A stretch of 64,000 nt of DNA from Dryocola boscaweniae (GCF_025215095.1 NZ_JALHAP010000072.1:1-64000); one strand, 5' to 3'; positions 37,872 to 49,137 are shown, numbered from the stretch's first letter. Notes: generated by a model not told the origin, from the sequence alone. Translations and numbers: made by a program.

Positions 37872-39272
37872 TTAGAAGTTTGCGTTACGCGGCGTACGTG
37901 GGAATGGAATCACGTCACGAACGTTTTGAACGCCGGTAACATAGGCAATCAGACGCTCAAAGCCGAGACCGAAACCGGAATGCGGTACGGTGCCGTAACG
38001 ACGCAGATCGCGATACCACCAGTAATCTTCTTTATTCAGACCCATTTCAGCCATACGCGCGTCCAGCACATCCAGACGCTCCTCACGCTGAGAACCACCG
38101 ATGATTTCACCAATGCCCGGGGCTAACACGTCCATTGCGGCAACGGTTTTACCGTCTTCGTTAAGGCGCATATAGAAGGCCTTAATATCCTTCGGATAGT
38201 TTTTCACGACTACCGGCGCTTTGAAGTGTTGTTCAGCAAGGTAGCGCTCATGCTCGGAAGAAAGATCGACGCCCCAGTAAACCGGGTTTTCGAACTTCTG
38301 GCCGCATTTCTCAAGGATGGCGACGGCATCGGTGTAATCCACCTGGGCGAAGTCAGCCTCAATGAAACGCTGCAGACGCTCAACCGCATCTTTATCAACG
38401 CGTTCGGCGAAGAACTGCATATCGTCCATGCGCTCATCCAGGACGGCCTTAAAGACGTATTTCAGCATGGCTTCAGCCAGACCAGCAACGTCATCCAGGT
38501 TTGCAAAGGCAACTTCTGGCTCCAGCATCCAGAACTCCGCCAGGTGGCGGCTGGTGTTGGAGTTTTCCGCGCGAAACGTTGGGCCAAAGGTATAAACCTT
38601 AGACAGGGCACACGCGTAGGTTTCGCCGTTTAGCTGGCCGGATACGGTCAGGAACGCTTCTTTACCGAAGAAGTCTTTGTCGAAGTCAACTTTGCCCGCA
38701 TCGGTACGCGGCAGGTTTTCGAGGTCGAGCGTTGAAACGCGGAACATTTCACCGGCGCCTTCGGTATCGGACGCGGTAATCAGCGGGGTGGAAACCCAGA
38801 AATAGCCGTTCTCATGGAAGAAGCGGTGCAACGCCTGCGCCAAAGTGTGACGAACGCGTGCAACGGCGCCAATCATGTTGGTGCGCGGACGCAGGTGCGC
38901 AACTTCACGCAGATACTCAATGCTGTGACGTTTTGCCGCCATCGGATAAGTATCCGGATCGTCCACCCAACCGCTAACTTCTACGCTGGTTGCCTGGATT
39001 TCAAAACTCTGGCCCTGACCAAGAGATTCCACCACTTTACCCGTAACGACAACGGAGCAGCCGGTGGTCAGGCGCAGAACGTCCTCATTGTAATTGGGCA
39101 GAGAATTATTGATGACGGCCTGTACAGGAGAGAAGCAGGAACCGTCATAGACGGCGAGGAAGGAGATACCAGCTTTTGAATCTCTTCGAGTACGCACCCA
39201 CCCGCGCACGGTGACTTCACTGTCAACGGCGACGCGGCCCTGGAGTACGTCGGCTACAGGCACAACGCTCAT
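37872..39272 (-). CDS. asnS: Asparagine-tRNA ligase
   Basis: AsnS charges tRNA-Asn with asparagine. The product is 466 residues, as in E. coli. It has an N-terminal OB-fold anticodon-binding domain ([17 protein letters not shown]) and a class IIb catalytic core. Motif 2 is visible around [20 protein letters not shown] and motif 3 in [10 protein letters not shown]. It stands as a single gene with its own terminator, between pncB and ompF. Confidence 0.98.
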   Translation of the reverse strand: MSVVPVADVLQGRVAVDSEVTVRGWVRTRRDSKAGISFLAVYDGSCFSPVQAVINNSLPNYNEDVLRLTTGCSVVVTGKVVESLGQGQSFEIQATSVEVSGWVDDPDTYPMAAKRHSIEYLREVAHLRPRTNMIGAVARVRHTLAQALHRFFHENGYFWVSTPLITASDTEGAGEMFRVSTLDLENLPRTDAGKVDFDKDFFGKEAFLTVSGQLNGETYACALSKVYTFGPTFRAENSNTSRHLAEFWMLEPEVAFANLDDVAGLAEAMLKYVFKAVLDERMDDMQFFAERVDKDAVERLQRFIEADFAQVDYTDAVAILEKCGQKFENPVYWGVDLSSEHERYLAEQHFKAPVVVKNYPKDIKAFYMRLNEDGKTVAAMDVLAPGIGEIIGGSQREERLDVLDARMAEMGLNKEDYWWYRDLRRYGTVPHSGFGLGFERLIAYVTGVQNVRDVIPFPRTPRNANF

Positions 39273-39390
39273 AGTTTTCTCTCTATTAAATGGTCAATGA
39301 CAAAAAAAATAGTTACCCACAATTGGGGGATATCTATGTTACCTGTCGCGCGCCATCAGACAAGCAGAAATCGCATCAGTTTGAAGAAAT

Positions 39391-39445
39391 AAAGAAAGAG
39401 AGGCGGCCCATAAACCTGATTGTTTGGTTTATGGGCCTTATTTTG
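39391..39445 (-). terminator. Rho-independent terminator after pncB
   Basis: GGCCCATAAACC (39405-39416) and GGTTTATGGGCC (39426-39437) form a perfect 12-bp stem with a 9-nt loop. On the minus strand this is followed by GCCTCTCTTTCTTT. The T-run is interrupted, but the stem is strong. Confidence 0.75.
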
Positions 39446-39447
39446 AT

Positions 39448-40650
39448 TTAGCTGGCTTTTTTAACCAGTGGCAAATCGAAGGCTTTACGCAGGGCGCGCA
39501 CGAAGGCTTTATCGTGACAAATAGTTTTGCCCGGGCTGTCAGAAAGTTTTGCTACGGGCTTGCCGTTGCACTCTACCAGTTTGATAACGATATTCAGCGG
39601 CTTCACCTGTGGAATATCGCACGTCAGACGTGTGCCGATACCGAAGCTCAGATTTATGCGTGACGCGAAGTGCTTATACAGCTCGACGGCCTTTGGTAAA
39701 TCAAGATTATCGGAGAAGACCAGCACTTTACTCATGGGGTCGATACCCAGTTGCTCATAATGGGCAATGGCTTTTTCTCCCCATTCGACCGGGTCTCCGG
39801 AATCGTGGCGCAGACCCTGATACTGCCTGGCAAATTCAGGGCCGAAGTCGCGCAGGAATGCATCCATGGTAATGCAGTCGGTGAGAGCAATGCCGAGCTG
39901 GTCAGGATATTCATCAAGCCAGGCCTGAAGCGCTGCGCGCTGGCTATTGGCAAGCACCGGGCTGATTTGCTGATGCGCCTGGAACCATTCGTGCGCCTGC
40001 GTGCCCATTGGCGTCAGATTCAGACGGCGTGCCAGATCGTAATTGCTGGTGCCGACAAACCAGGCTTCCTGTTGCAGACGGCCAACTATAGCCTCCTGAA
40101 CCTCACGGGAGAACCGGCGCCGCGTGCCAAAATCCATCAGACGGAATGAAGACAGATCGATATCCGCCGTCAGTTCTTTGAAGTGCAGCAGCTTTCTTTC
40201 CAGATGCTCCAGCGCCATTTGCGGCGTAACGGCCTGGGAGCGATGCTGATGCACCACTTCGCTGATAACGGCCAGTAACGGCACTTCCCACATGATGACT
40301 TCACGCCATGGGCCGGTCAGACGAATGTCCAGATGGCCTTTATTATTGGTGATTTCAACTTGAGTGGGGTCGTAGCGGAAAGTACGCAGCCAGGCGAGGT
40401 AATCTGCTTCAAAAAAAGGAAGCTCCTCAAGCCAGGCGAACTCCTCGGCGCTGAGCGCGAGGTGGCGCATGTTGTCGACCTGTTGGCGGATTGCGTCTGC
40501 GTAAATGCCAAGCAGATCGTCTCCGCGGCAGCGAAACTCGGCCGCGACGTTCACGTCGTAATAACGGTGGAACACCGCCTGCTGCATATGAAGCTTATAG
40601 GCGTCAGTATCCAGAAGCGTTTGCAAAATCGGGGAAGCGTGTCGTGTCAT
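39448..40650 (-). CDS. pncB: Nicotinate phosphoribosyltransferase
   Basis: PncB converts nicotinate and PRPP to nicotinate mononucleotide in the NAD salvage pathway, with ATP hydrolysis. The product is 400 residues, as in E. coli. Conserved segments are [20 protein letters not shown] at the N-terminus, the phosphorylated-histidine region [17 protein letters not shown] and the C-terminal [16 protein letters not shown]. It is divergent from pepN across 268 bp. NadR represses the E. coli gene, but no clear NadR box is seen here. Confidence 0.98.
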   Translation of the reverse strand: MTRHASPILQTLLDTDAYKLHMQQAVFHRYYDVNVAAEFRCRGDDLLGIYADAIRQQVDNMRHLALSAEEFAWLEELPFFEADYLAWLRTFRYDPTQVEITNNKGHLDIRLTGPWREVIMWEVPLLAVISEVVHQHRSQAVTPQMALEHLERKLLHFKELTADIDLSSFRLMDFGTRRRFSREVQEAIVGRLQQEAWFVGTSNYDLARRLNLTPMGTQAHEWFQAHQQISPVLANSQRAALQAWLDEYPDQLGIALTDCITMDAFLRDFGPEFARQYQGLRHDSGDPVEWGEKAIAHYEQLGIDPMSKVLVFSDNLDLPKAVELYKHFASRINLSFGIGTRLTCDIPQVKPLNIVIKLVECNGKPVAKLSDSPGKTICHDKAFVRALRKAFDLPLVKKAS

Positions 40651-40918
40651 GGCGCGTTACAGCATCCTCTCACAGGAGCGTTTCCATCAAGGGCTAAAAG
40701 CAGATAAAGACGCAGGAGTATACCCTGATTATCCGTTTATTAAACCCGGATCACAACACAAGGGTGGATTCGGGTCGAGGGCAATTCGTGCCGCTTGTTA
40801 TATAAATGTAGCGAGCAGCGTGATTAGTCCGGAAAAGATGATGATTCTGCGTGGCAACATTAACGCAACAGGAATAGACTGAACTCCGATAACTTACGGA
40901 CGATGTATAAGGTTTTTT
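40651..40918. promoter_or_regulatory. Divergent pncB-pepN promoter region
   Basis: This 268-bp non-coding gap separates two divergent genes, so it must hold both promoters. A short palindrome GTTTATTAAAC near 40735 resembles half of a NadR operator but does not match TGTTTA-N6-TAAACA. Nothing else can be assigned by eye. Confidence 0.5.
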
Positions 40919-43531
40919 ATGACACAACAGCCACAAGCCAAATACCGCCACGACTACCGTGCGCCGGATTACTCGATTAGCGACATCGATTTGACCTTTG
41001 ACCTGGATGCCACAAAAACCCTGGTCACCGCCATCAGCAAAGTAAGCCGTCAGGGCTCTGCTCAAGTCGCCTTACGTCTCGACGGCGGCGACCTTACGCT
41101 GGTCAGCATCCACGTGGACGGAAAAGCCTGGGAAGAATATCGTCTGGAAGAGGGCGCGCTGGTGCTGGAACAGTTGCCAGATAATTTCTTGCTGACTATC
41201 GTCAATGAAATCAGTCCGGCGGCAAACACCGCGCTTGAAGGGCTGTATCAGTCAGGCGAAGCGCTTTGCACCCAATGCGAAGCTGAAGGCTTCCGCCACA
41301 TTACCTGGTACCTGGATCGCCCCGACGTGCTCGCGCGTTTCACCACCAAAATCATCGCCGATAAAACAAAATATCCGTATCTGCTCTCGAACGGTAACCG
41401 CGTGGCCGGAGGCGATCTGGAAAATGGTCGTCATTGGGTGCAGTGGCAGGACCCGTTCCCGAAACCCTGCTATCTGTTCGCGCTGGTGGCGGGTGATTTC
41501 GATGTGCTGCGCGACAGCTATAAAACGCGTTCTGGCCGCGATGTCGCGCTGGAGTTGTTTGTTGACCGCGGCAATCTTGACCGCGCAGGCTGGGCGATGA
41601 CTTCGCTAAAAGCATCCATGAAGTGGGATGAAACCCGCTTTGGCCTGGAATACGATCTCGACATCTATATGATTGTGGCCGTGGACTTCTTCAACATGGG
41701 CGCGATGGAGAACAAAGGTCTTAACATCTTTAACTCCAAATATGTCCTGGCCCGTGCAGAAACGGCCACCGACAAAGATTACCTCGATATCGAACGCGTT
41801 ATCGGCCACGAATATTTCCATAACTGGACCGGCAACCGGGTCACCTGCCGCGACTGGTTCCAGTTGAGCCTCAAAGAAGGCCTGACCGTTTTCCGCGATC
41901 AGGAATTTAGCTCAGACCTTGGTTCGCGTGCCGTTAACCGCATTCAAAACGTGCGCACCATGCGCGCGATGCAGTTTGCCGAAGACGCAAGCCCGATGGC
42001 GCACCCGATTCGCCCGGATAAAGTTATCGAAATGAACAACTTCTACACCCTGACGGTGTATGAGAAAGGTTCAGAAGTCATTCGTATGCTGCATACCCTG
42101 CTGGGTGAAGAAAACTTCCAGAAAGGCATGCAGCTCTACTTTGAACGTCATGACGGCAGCGCCGCGACCTGCGACGACTTTGTGCAGGCGATGGAAGATG
42201 CGTCAAACGTTGACCTGTCGCATTTCCGCCGCTGGTACAGCCAGGCCGGTACGCCGATCGTCAGCGTACGCGATGACTACAACCCGGAAACCGAGCAGTA
42301 CACCCTGACCATCAGCCAGGTGACGCCGCCAACCGCTGAGCAGCAGGAAAAACATCCTCTGCACATTCCGTTCGACATCGAGCTGTATGACAACGAAGGG
42401 AAGGTGATTCCGTTACAAAAAGGCGGCCATCCGGTTCATCACGTGCTAAATGTGACCCAGGCCGAGCAGACGTTTGTCTTTGACAATGTCTATTTCCAGC
42501 CCGTCCCGTCGCTTTTGCGTGAGTTCTCAGCCCCCGTGAAGCTGGAATACAAATGGAGCGATCAGCAGCTAACTTTCCTGATGCGCCACGCCCGCAACGA
42601 TTTCTCTCGTTGGGATGCAGCACAGAGCCTGCTTGCGACCTACATCAAGCTGAACGTTAACCGCAGCCAACAGAAACAGCCGCTGTCGTTGCCGCTGCAC
42701 GTGGCTGATGCGTTCCGCGCTATTTTGCTTGATGAGAAAATCGATCCGGCGCTGGCGGCTGAAATTCTCACGCTGCCTTCGCAGAATGAAATCGCCGAGC
42801 TGTTCCAGAAGATCGATCCAATCGCTGTCGCTGAAGTTCACGAAGCGCTGACCCGCACGATGGCGACGGAATTAGCGGACGAGTTCCTCGCTATTTATAA
42901 CGCCAACAAGCTTGATGCTTATCGCGTTGAGCACGCGGACATCGGCAAACGCGCGCTGCGCAACATCTGCCTGCGTTATCTGGCATTTGGTGAGCAGGAA
43001 CTGGCCGAGCGGCTTGTACGTGCGCAATATGACGAAGCGGACAACATGACCGATGCGATTGCCGCGCTGTCAGCAGCGGTTGCTGCGCAATTGCCGTGCC
43101 GTGAAGAGCTGCTTGCGAAGTATGACGAGCAGTGGCATCAGGACGGCCTGGTGATGGATAAATGGTTTGTTCTGCAGGCGACAAGCCCGGCGGCCAATAC
43201 GCTGAGTAAGGTGCGCGAATTGTTGAACCACCGTTCGTTCAGCCTCGGCAATCCGAACCGCATTCGTTCTCTGATTGGTGCTTTTGCAGCAGGCAATCCG
43301 GCGGCGTTCCATGCGGTAGACGGCAGCGGTTATCAGTTTATGGTGGAAATGCTCAGCGAGCTGAATCGCCGTAACCCGCAGGTGGCTTCACGTCTGATTG
43401 AACCTTTAATTCGTCTGAAGCGTTATGACGAGAAGCGCCAGGAAATGATGCGTGCGGCGCTGGAACAGTTGAAAGGGCTGGAGAATTTGTCCGGCGATCT
43501 GTTTGAGAAAATCAGCAAGGCATTAGCGTAA
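40919..43531 (+). CDS. pepN: Aminopeptidase N
   Basis: PepN is the main cytoplasmic broad-specificity aminopeptidase (M1 family, zinc) and completes ATP-dependent protein turnover. The product is 870 residues, exactly the E. coli length. It has the exopeptidase motif GAMEN and the zinc site HEYFH (residues 297-301) with the third ligand in SLKEGLTVF. The C-terminal part is the helical domain of the family. It converges on ssuB across a short repeat-containing gap. Confidence 0.99.
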   Translation: MTQQPQAKYRHDYRAPDYSISDIDLTFDLDATKTLVTAISKVSRQGSAQVALRLDGGDLTLVSIHVDGKAWEEYRLEEGALVLEQLPDNFLLTIVNEISPAANTALEGLYQSGEALCTQCEAEGFRHITWYLDRPDVLARFTTKIIADKTKYPYLLSNGNRVAGGDLENGRHWVQWQDPFPKPCYLFALVAGDFDVLRDSYKTRSGRDVALELFVDRGNLDRAGWAMTSLKASMKWDETRFGLEYDLDIYMIVAVDFFNMGAMENKGLNIFNSKYVLARAETATDKDYLDIERVIGHEYFHNWTGNRVTCRDWFQLSLKEGLTVFRDQEFSSDLGSRAVNRIQNVRTMRAMQFAEDASPMAHPIRPDKVIEMNNFYTLTVYEKGSEVIRMLHTLLGEENFQKGMQLYFERHDGSAATCDDFVQAMEDASNVDLSHFRRWYSQAGTPIVSVRDDYNPETEQYTLTISQVTPPTAEQQEKHPLHIPFDIELYDNEGKVIPLQKGGHPVHHVLNVTQAEQTFVFDNVYFQPVPSLLREFSAPVKLEYKWSDQQLTFLMRHARNDFSRWDAAQSLLATYIKLNVNRSQQKQPLSLPLHVADAFRAILLDEKIDPALAAEILTLPSQNEIAELFQKIDPIAVAEVHEALTRTMATELADEFLAIYNANKLDAYRVEHADIGKRALRNICLRYLAFGEQELAERLVRAQYDEADNMTDAIAALSAAVAAQLPCREELLAKYDEQWHQDGLVMDKWFVLQATSPAANTLSKVRELLNHRSFSLGNPNRIRSLIGAFAAGNPAAFHAVDGSGYQFMVEMLSELNRRNPQVASRLIEPLIRLKRYDEKRQEMMRAALEQLKGLENLSGDLFEKISKALA

Positions 43532-43537
43532 AGGATT

Positions 43538-43616
43538 TTGTAGGGTGGATGGCGCTGTCGCTTATCCACCCTACGGATCTGCTGGAGCAGGTCGGGTAAG
43601 CTTTGCGCAACCCGGC
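43538..43616. repeat. REP-like palindromic pair between pepN and ssuB
   Basis: Two palindromes lie in the 91-bp gap between convergent genes. The first has arms GTAGGGTGGAT (43540-43550) and ATCCACCCTAC (43564-43574). The second has CGGGT (43593-43597) and ACCCG (43610-43614). The first is of a type widely dispersed in enterobacterial intergenic DNA. There is no T-run, so it is more likely a REP/BIME-like element that also shields both mRNA 3' ends. Confidence 0.6.
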
Positions 43617-43622
43617 GCGCGC

Positions 43623-44393
43623 TCAACCGGTGCGCACCGCGCGCGCCGGTTCTTCCACCTGGCGCTTCATCACGCGCTCAAGCACCTGCGATTCCAGCTC
43701 CGCCAGTCTTACCGAACCTAAACGACGGGGTCGAGCCAGATCCACCGTTAAATCCAGGCCAATTTTCCCGTCTTCTATCAGTAAAACGCGATCCGCCATG
43801 GCAACCGCTTCACTGACGTCGTGCGTTACCAGCAATACGGTAAAACCGTGCTCCTGCCAGAGAGAAACGATTAAATCCTGCATTTCAATGCGCGTTAGCG
43901 CATCAAGCGCGCCGAGCGGCTCGTCCAGCAGCAATAAACCCGGGCGATGAATCAGCGCGCGAGCCAGAGCCACGCGCTGTTTCTGGCCGCCCGAAAGTGC
44001 CGCGGGCCACTCTTTTGCCCGGCTTCCCAGCCCGACGGCTTCAAGCGCCTGGTACGCCGCATCGCGCCAGTTGCCTTTCAGCCCCAGCCCAACGTTATCA
44101 ATAACGGATTTCCACGGCAGCAAACGCGCGTCCTGGAACATTAATCTTGTATCGTCCTGGCTTTCACGCAGCGGCGCGTTGCCTGCCTGCAGCGAACCCG
44201 CGTTAGGATTTTCCAGCCCGGCAAGCAGCCGCAACAGGGTGCTTTTGCCCCCGCCGCTGCGTCCGACAACGGCAACAAACTGCCCGGCAGGAATGCGTAG
44301 CGCCAGTTCGTTGAGAATGGTTTTATCGCCGTAGCGTTTGGTCACGCCGTCAAGCAGCAGCGGCGTCCCCTGATTTAAACGAGCGGTATTCAT
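43623..44393 (-). CDS. ssuB: Aliphatic sulfonate ABC transporter ATP-binding protein
   Basis: SsuB powers import of alkanesulfonates by SsuABC. The product is 256 residues with Walker [10 protein letters not shown], signature LSGGQKQR, Walker [13 protein letters not shown] and the switch histidine in VTHDVSEA. It is the last gene of ssuEADCB, overlapping ssuC by 4 bp (ATGA), so translation is coupled. Confidence 0.97.
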   Translation of the reverse strand: MNTARLNQGTPLLLDGVTKRYGDKTILNELALRIPAGQFVAVVGRSGGGKSTLLRLLAGLENPNAGSLQAGNAPLRESQDDTRLMFQDARLLPWKSVIDNVGLGLKGNWRDAAYQALEAVGLGSRAKEWPAALSGGQKQRVALARALIHRPGLLLLDEPLGALDALTRIEMQDLIVSLWQEHGFTVLLVTHDVSEAVAMADRVLLIEDGKIGLDLTVDLARPRRLGSVRLAELESQVLERVMKRQVEEPARAVRTG

Positions 44394-45181
44394 ACGGTTT
44401 CCTCTTTTAGCTGGTAAGCCGGATGCCAGCGCAGCCAGACGCGTTCTAACAGTTGTGCGCTGATATCGGCCAGCTTGCCGAGCAGGGCGTACAGAATAAT
44501 AGCGACGACCACGACATCGGTTTGCAGGAATTCACGGGCGTTCATCGCCAGATAGCCGATGCCTGAATTAGCTGAGATCGTCTCGGCGACGATAAGCGTC
44601 AGCCACATCAGGCCGAGGGCAAAACGCACGCCGACCATAATAGAAGGCAGGGCGCCTGGCAGGATCACCTGAGCAAACAGGCTAAAGCCCGACAAACCAT
44701 AGCTGCGGGCCATTTCCAGCAGCCCCTGGTCGATGTTTTTGATGCCGTGCCAGGTATTGATGTAAATCGGGAACAGCGTGCCGAGTGCGACCAGAAAGAT
44801 CTTGGCGGTTTCATCAATGCCAAACCATAAAATAACCAGCGGGATCAGCGCCAGATGCGGCACGTTACGCAGCATCTGAATCGAGGTATCCAACAGGCGC
44901 TCGCCCCAGCGCGACAGGCCGCTGATCAGGCCGAGGATCAATCCGAGCGATCCGCCGATGCTAAAACCGATCGCCGCGCGCCAGGAGCTGATCGCCAGGT
45001 GCTGCCATAGCTCGCCGCTGGCGGAGAGGTTCCAGAAGGTAACAACCACGCCTTCGGGCGAGGGCAGAATGCGAGTTGAAAGCCAGCCAACCGAGGAGGC
45101 TAGCTGCCAGACGGCGATAATGGCGACCGGCAATGCCCAGGGAGCAAGGCGGAGCAAAAGTTTACGTGTGTTATTCGTCAT
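44390..45181 (-). CDS. ssuC: Aliphatic sulfonate ABC transporter permease
   Basis: SsuC is the inner-membrane permease of the alkanesulfonate importer. The product is 263 residues (E. coli 263) with about six membrane helices. It carries the EAA-type cytoplasmic loop that contacts SsuB ([20 protein letters not shown]). It starts 9 bp after ssuD and overlaps ssuB by 4 bp. Confidence 0.97.
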   Translation of the reverse strand: MTNNTRKLLLRLAPWALPVAIIAVWQLASSVGWLSTRILPSPEGVVVTFWNLSASGELWQHLAISSWRAAIGFSIGGSLGLILGLISGLSRWGERLLDTSIQMLRNVPHLALIPLVILWFGIDETAKIFLVALGTLFPIYINTWHGIKNIDQGLLEMARSYGLSGFSLFAQVILPGALPSIMVGVRFALGLMWLTLIVAETISANSGIGYLAMNAREFLQTDVVVVAIILYALLGKLADISAQLLERVWLRWHPAYQLKEETV

Positions 45182-45190
45182 CCTTTCCCC

Positions 45191-46336
45191 TTAGCTTTGC
45201 GCGACTTTACGAGGGATAAAGTCGTTAGCAACGACTTCGCCTTTCTCATGATGCTGGCGCGGCTGCGGAATTTCCGGCATAGCGACGTCCAGATGTGGGA
45301 ACAGCAGTTCGCCCACGCGGTAAGCTTCCTCCAGATGCGGATAGCCGGAGAAAATAAAGCTGTCGATGCCCAGCTCTGCGTATTCGTTAATGCGGGCAGC
45401 AACCGTCGGGCCATCGCCGACCAGCGCCGTGCCCGCGCCGCCACGTACCAGGCCAACGCCCGCCCACAGGTTAGGGCTGATTTCCAGATTGTCGCGCTTA
45501 CCGCCGTGAAGCGCCGCCATACGATGCTGGCCAACCGAATCGGTACGCGCAAACGCGGCCTGGGCTTTGGCAATAGTGTCGTCATCAAGCTGCGAAATCA
45601 GACGGTCCGCGGCCTGCCAGGCTTCTTCGTTGGTTTCGCGCACAATCACATGCAGACGAATTCCGAATCTTACGGTGCGTCCGTGCTTAGCGGCTTTGGC
45701 ACGAACCTGTTCAATCTTCTCTTTTACCAGGTGCGGCGGTTCGCCCCATGTCAGGTATAAATCGACCTGCTCAGCCGCCAGGTCCTGCGCTACGTCTGAT
45801 GAACCACCGAAATAAAGCGGGGGACGAGGTTGCTGTACCGGAGGGAAGAGTAATCTGGCGCCTTTAACCTGAATATGCTTGCCTTCGTAATCCACCGTTT
45901 CGCCTTCCAGCAGGCGTCGCCAGATGCGGGTAAATTCAGCCGAGGCTTCGTAACGTTCGGTATGATTGAGGAACACGCCGTCGCCGGCCAGTTCCTCTGG
46001 ATCGCTGCCGGTAACCAGATTGAACAGCGCCCGGCCATTTGAAAGCCTGTCGAGCGTTGCGGCCTGGCGTGCGGCCACCGTCGGCGAAACGACGCTCGGG
46101 CGCAGGGCGACCAGGAATTTAAGCCGCTGGGTCACCGGAATCATCGAAGCGGCGACCAGCCAGGCGTCTTCGCATGAGCGACCCGTCGGGATAAGCACCC
46201 CGGTAAAGCCAAGCCTGTCCGCCGCCTGAGCGATCTGTTGCAAATAACCATGCTCTACCGGGCGAGCAGCGTCATTGCTGCCTAAGTAGTGACCATCGCC
46301 GTGGGTGGGTAAGAACCAGAACATATTGAGGCTCAT
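45191..46336 (-). CDS. ssuD: FMNH2-dependent alkanesulfonate monooxygenase
   Basis: SsuD is a flavin-dependent monooxygenase of the bacterial luciferase-like family. It cleaves alkanesulfonates to an aldehyde and sulfite with FMNH2 supplied by SsuE, so that the sulfur can be used during sulfate starvation. The product is 381 residues, as in E. coli, starting [19 protein letters not shown]. It overlaps ssuA by 4 bp. Confidence 0.98.
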   Translation of the reverse strand: MSLNMFWFLPTHGDGHYLGSNDAARPVEHGYLQQIAQAADRLGFTGVLIPTGRSCEDAWLVAASMIPVTQRLKFLVALRPSVVSPTVAARQAATLDRLSNGRALFNLVTGSDPEELAGDGVFLNHTERYEASAEFTRIWRRLLEGETVDYEGKHIQVKGARLLFPPVQQPRPPLYFGGSSDVAQDLAAEQVDLYLTWGEPPHLVKEKIEQVRAKAAKHGRTVRFGIRLHVIVRETNEEAWQAADRLISQLDDDTIAKAQAAFARTDSVGQHRMAALHGGKRDNLEISPNLWAGVGLVRGGAGTALVGDGPTVAARINEYAELGIDSFIFSGYPHLEEAYRVGELLFPHLDVAMPEIPQPRQHHEKGEVVANDFIPRKVAQS

Positions 46337-47310
46337 GATTTATCTCCTTTTGCGGTACCGGTGGGCTGCCAGATGCGGGTGCGAATATCGACTTTTTTCG
46401 GCACTAAATGGTTGTCGTAAAACAGATCGGCGGTTTGCTGTTGTTTTTCAGCGGTGGCGGCGCTAACCGGCGTAATTTCGGTTGGCGGACGGTGATCGAA
46501 ATAGCTGGCGATAACCGGTTCAGGCAGGCCCATGGTTTTGGCCAGCAGCGTTACGCTTTGCTGGCGCTGGGAGCGCGTCAGCTCATCGGCTTCGCTGAAT
46601 GTTTTAAGCACGCCCTGCAGAAATTCGCCGTTCTTCTCGGCATAGGGGCGTGAGGCGAGGTAGAAAGAGCCCGTCTGGTTAATCTGGCTTCCGTCAGACA
46701 GCACCCGCACGCCGCCGTTTAGCAAGGCTGCGGAATAGTACGGGTCCCAGATAGCCCAGGCGTCAACGTTTCCTTGCTGGAATGCGGCGCGCGCGTCTGC
46801 CGGTGATAAATAAGCAGGCTGGATATCGGTAAATGTCAGCCCGGCTTTTTGTAAGGTGCGCAGCACCAGATTGTGCGAGCTGGACCCTTTCTGGAAGGCA
46901 ATCTTGCGGCCCTTCAGATCGGCAATGGTTTTCAACGGGCTGTTTTCCGGCACCAGAATAACTTCTGCTTTTGGCTTCGCGGGTTCTGAACCGACATACA
47001 CCAGATCCGCCCCGGCGGCCTGGGCGAAGATTGGCGGAATATCGCCGGTGCTGCCCAGATCGATACTCCCGACGTTCAGCGCCTCAAGCATTTGCGGGCC
47101 CGCAGGAAACTCAATCCACGAAATTTTTGTTTGCGGATAACGCTGCTCCAGAAACTGATGACTTTTCGCCAGCACCATGCTCACCGAACCTTTTTGGTAG
47201 CCGATGCGCAGGTGATCCGGCCCGGGCTGAGCGGCATTTACCGCCGCGCTCAGGCTCAGCATTCCGGTAAAAAGCAGCCACGGCGCGGTGCGTTTTAAGA
47301 GATTAAACAT
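46333..47310 (-). CDS. ssuA: Aliphatic sulfonate-binding periplasmic protein
   Basis: SsuA is the periplasmic solute-binding protein of the SsuABC importer. I chose the ATG at 47308-47310, giving 325 residues. This start leads into a signal peptide ([20 protein letters not shown], cut after about VNAA). The mature protein starts near [20 protein letters not shown] and includes [12 protein letters not shown] and [13 protein letters not shown]. The longer in-frame extension lies inside ssuE and has no family similarity. It overlaps the end of ssuE by 8 bp. Confidence 0.96.
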   Translation of the reverse strand: MFNLLKRTAPWLLFTGMLSLSAAVNAAQPGPDHLRIGYQKGSVSMVLAKSHQFLEQRYPQTKISWIEFPAGPQMLEALNVGSIDLGSTGDIPPIFAQAAGADLVYVGSEPAKPKAEVILVPENSPLKTIADLKGRKIAFQKGSSSHNLVLRTLQKAGLTFTDIQPAYLSPADARAAFQQGNVDAWAIWDPYYSAALLNGGVRVLSDGSQINQTGSFYLASRPYAEKNGEFLQGVLKTFSEADELTRSQRQQSVTLLAKTMGLPEPVIASYFDHRPPTEITPVSAATAEKQQQTADLFYDNHLVPKKVDIRTRIWQPTGTAKGDKS

Positions 47311-47878
47311 GAGCAACTCCTTGCTGAATAAACGGGGAGGCGACCGCGAAATCGCGACGATGCAGAGCCTGCCAGAATGTTTCCAGCGCGGTGTCCAGGC
47401 GCTGCTGCAAATTGGCCGTAAAGACCGGCTTGTGCTGGTAGTCGGCAATCTGGCTATCGTCGGCAAAAACGCCGTGGAGAATTTCTTGTGCTTTCAGCGC
47501 ATTCAGTACGGGCTTGAGGGCATAATCCACCGCCAGCATATGAGCTACGGTGCCGCCTGTTGCGAGAGGAAGAACGACCTTTTTCTCCAGCGCGCGCTCC
47601 GGCAGAAGATCCAGCAGAGCTTTCAGCGCACCGGCAAAAGATGCCTTATAAACGGGCGTGGCGATAATCAGCCCATCGGCCTGCTCGAGCTGTTCAATAA
47701 GCGTCTTTAGCGCCGGGCTTTCAAAGCGCGCATACAGTAAATCTTCGGGCGCGAAATTCTGGAGATGCCAGTGACACACCTCGACATCCAGCGCGCTTAG
47801 TTTTTCACGTGAATACTCCAGCAGCGCGCTGGAACGGGAAGGAAAGCGGGGGCTTCCGGCAAGGGTGATCACACGCAT
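47303..47878 (-). CDS. ssuE: NAD(P)H-dependent FMN reductase
   Basis: SsuE reduces FMN with NADPH and passes FMNH2 to SsuD. The product is 191 residues (E. coli 191), with a flavodoxin-like fold. It starts [20 protein letters not shown], the phosphate-binding loop of the family, and contains [20 protein letters not shown]. It is the first gene of ssuEADCB and faces the pyrD promoter region. In E. coli, Cbl and CysB control the operon according to sulfate supply. Confidence 0.97.
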   Translation of the reverse strand: MRVITLAGSPRFPSRSSALLEYSREKLSALDVEVCHWHLQNFAPEDLLYARFESPALKTLIEQLEQADGLIIATPVYKASFAGALKALLDLLPERALEKKVVLPLATGGTVAHMLAVDYALKPVLNALKAQEILHGVFADDSQIADYQHKPVFTANLQQRLDTALETFWQALHRRDFAVASPFIQQGVAHV

Positions 47879-48016
47879 CTCGGCTCCTTATAACTAAATG
47901 TTAGCTTGTCGTTAACTTTGATAACAATTGAGGCTGATAGTGGCAGAGAGGCGTTATTCCACTAAATGATTTATCTGATAAACAAATGCCAGAAATTGCA
48001 TAAGAAGAGGAAAGCT

Positions 48017-48032
48017 GTGAAAACGATTGCGT
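48017..48032 (+). promoter_or_regulatory. PurR box upstream of pyrD
   Basis: GTGAAAACGATTGCGT matches the palindromic PurR consensus ACGCAAACGTTTGCGT at 12 of 16 positions and lies about 95 bp before the pyrD start. The E. coli pyrD promoter is repressed by PurR at the same place. Confidence 0.7.
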
Positions 48033-48082
48033 CAATTTGGGCTTTTTTGTTGCAGGTCAATTCCAATCACGGACGTAATCGA

Positions 48083-48126
48083 TAATAATACGGCCCCGGT
48101 TTGCACACCGGAATCCAGGAGAGTTC
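48083..48126 (+). promoter_or_regulatory. pyrD initiation region and leader hairpin
   Basis: GATAAT/ATAATA (about 48081-48090) is a likely -10 box, followed by a C/G-rich start region CGGCCCCGG. A hairpin CCGGT-ttgcac-ACCGG (48096-48111) precedes the AGGAG ribosome site. In E. coli pyrD, the pyrimidine supply shifts the start nucleotide so that only some transcripts carry a 5' hairpin that hides the ribosome site. The same layout is visible here, so this control is inferred. Confidence 0.55.
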
Positions 48127-49137
48127 ATGTACTACCCCTTCGTTCGTAAAGCCCTTTTCCAGCTCGACGCCGAGCGCGCTCATGAAGTGACATTTCAGCA
48201 ATTACGCCGCGTAACGGGCACGCCGCTCGAATGGCTGGTGCGTCAAAAGGTTCCGTCTAAGCCAGTTTCCTGCATGGGATTAACGTTTAAAAACCCGCTT
48301 GGCTTAGCCGCAGGTCTGGATAAAAACGGTGAATGCATCGATGCGCTGGGGGCTATGGGGTTTGGCTCCATCGAAATCGGCACCGTCACGCCTCGCCCAC
48401 AGCCGGGAAATGATAAACCGCGTATCTTTCGCCTGGTTGAAGCCGAAGGGTTAATTAACCGTATGGGCTTTAATAATCTTGGCGTGGATAACCTCGTTGA
48501 GAACGTGAAAAAAGCCCATTTTGACGGCGTACTCGGGATCAATATTGGCAAAAATAAAGATACGCCCGTCGAACAAGGTAAAGACGACTATTTGATCTGT
48601 ATGGATAAAATTTATCCATACGCGGGTTATATAGCGATCAATATCTCGTCTCCCAATACGCCGGGATTACGGTCGCTGCAATATGGCGAAGCGTTGGACG
48701 ATCTTTTAAGTGCGATAAAAAATAAGCAGCAAATACTGCAAGAAGTGCACCATAAATATGTGCCGATCGCGGTTAAGATCGCGCCGGATCTTTCGCAAGA
48801 AGAATTGATCCAGGTAGCCGACAGTTTAGTTCGCCATAATATCGATGGGGTCATTGCCACCAATACCACATTGGATCGTAGCCTCGTTCAGGGCATGAAA
48901 TATTGCGATGAGATGGGGGGGCTGAGCGGTCGCCCGCTACAGTTGCAAAGCACAGAAATTATTCGCCGCTTGTCCCAGGAATTAAAAGGCCGTTTACCTA
49001 TTATTGGCGTAGGCGGCATTGATTCAGTGATAGCCGCACGTGAAAAAATGGCGGCAGGCGCATCGCTTATTCAAATTTATTCCGGTTTCATATTTAAAGG
49101 CCCACCGCTGATTAAAGAAATCGTTACTCATCTCTAA
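48127..49137 (+). CDS. pyrD: Dihydroorotate dehydrogenase (quinone), class 2
   Basis: PyrD oxidises dihydroorotate to orotate with FMN and quinone at the inner membrane, the fourth step of pyrimidine synthesis. The product is 336 residues, as in E. coli. It starts with the membrane-associating helices [23 protein letters not shown] and substrate motifs [11 protein letters not shown], the catalytic serine in [11 protein letters not shown] and IGVGGIDS are visible. It is divergent from ssuE. Confidence 0.98.
   Translation: MYYPFVRKALFQLDAERAHEVTFQQLRRVTGTPLEWLVRQKVPSKPVSCMGLTFKNPLGLAAGLDKNGECIDALGAMGFGSIEIGTVTPRPQPGNDKPRIFRLVEAEGLINRMGFNNLGVDNLVENVKKAHFDGVLGINIGKNKDTPVEQGKDDYLICMDKIYPYAGYIAINISSPNTPGLRSLQYGEALDDLLSAIKNKQQILQEVHHKYVPIAVKIAPDLSQEELIQVADSLVRHNIDGVIATNTTLDRSLVQGMKYCDEMGGLSGRPLQLQSTEIIRRLSQELKGRLPIIGVGGIDSVIAAREKMAAGASLIQIYSGFIFKGPPLIKEIVTHL

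Noticed and set aside
40733..40746. NadR operator upstream of pncB
   Set aside because: GTTTATTAAAC is palindromic but lacks the TGTTTA-N6-TAAACA spacing, so I do not call it.
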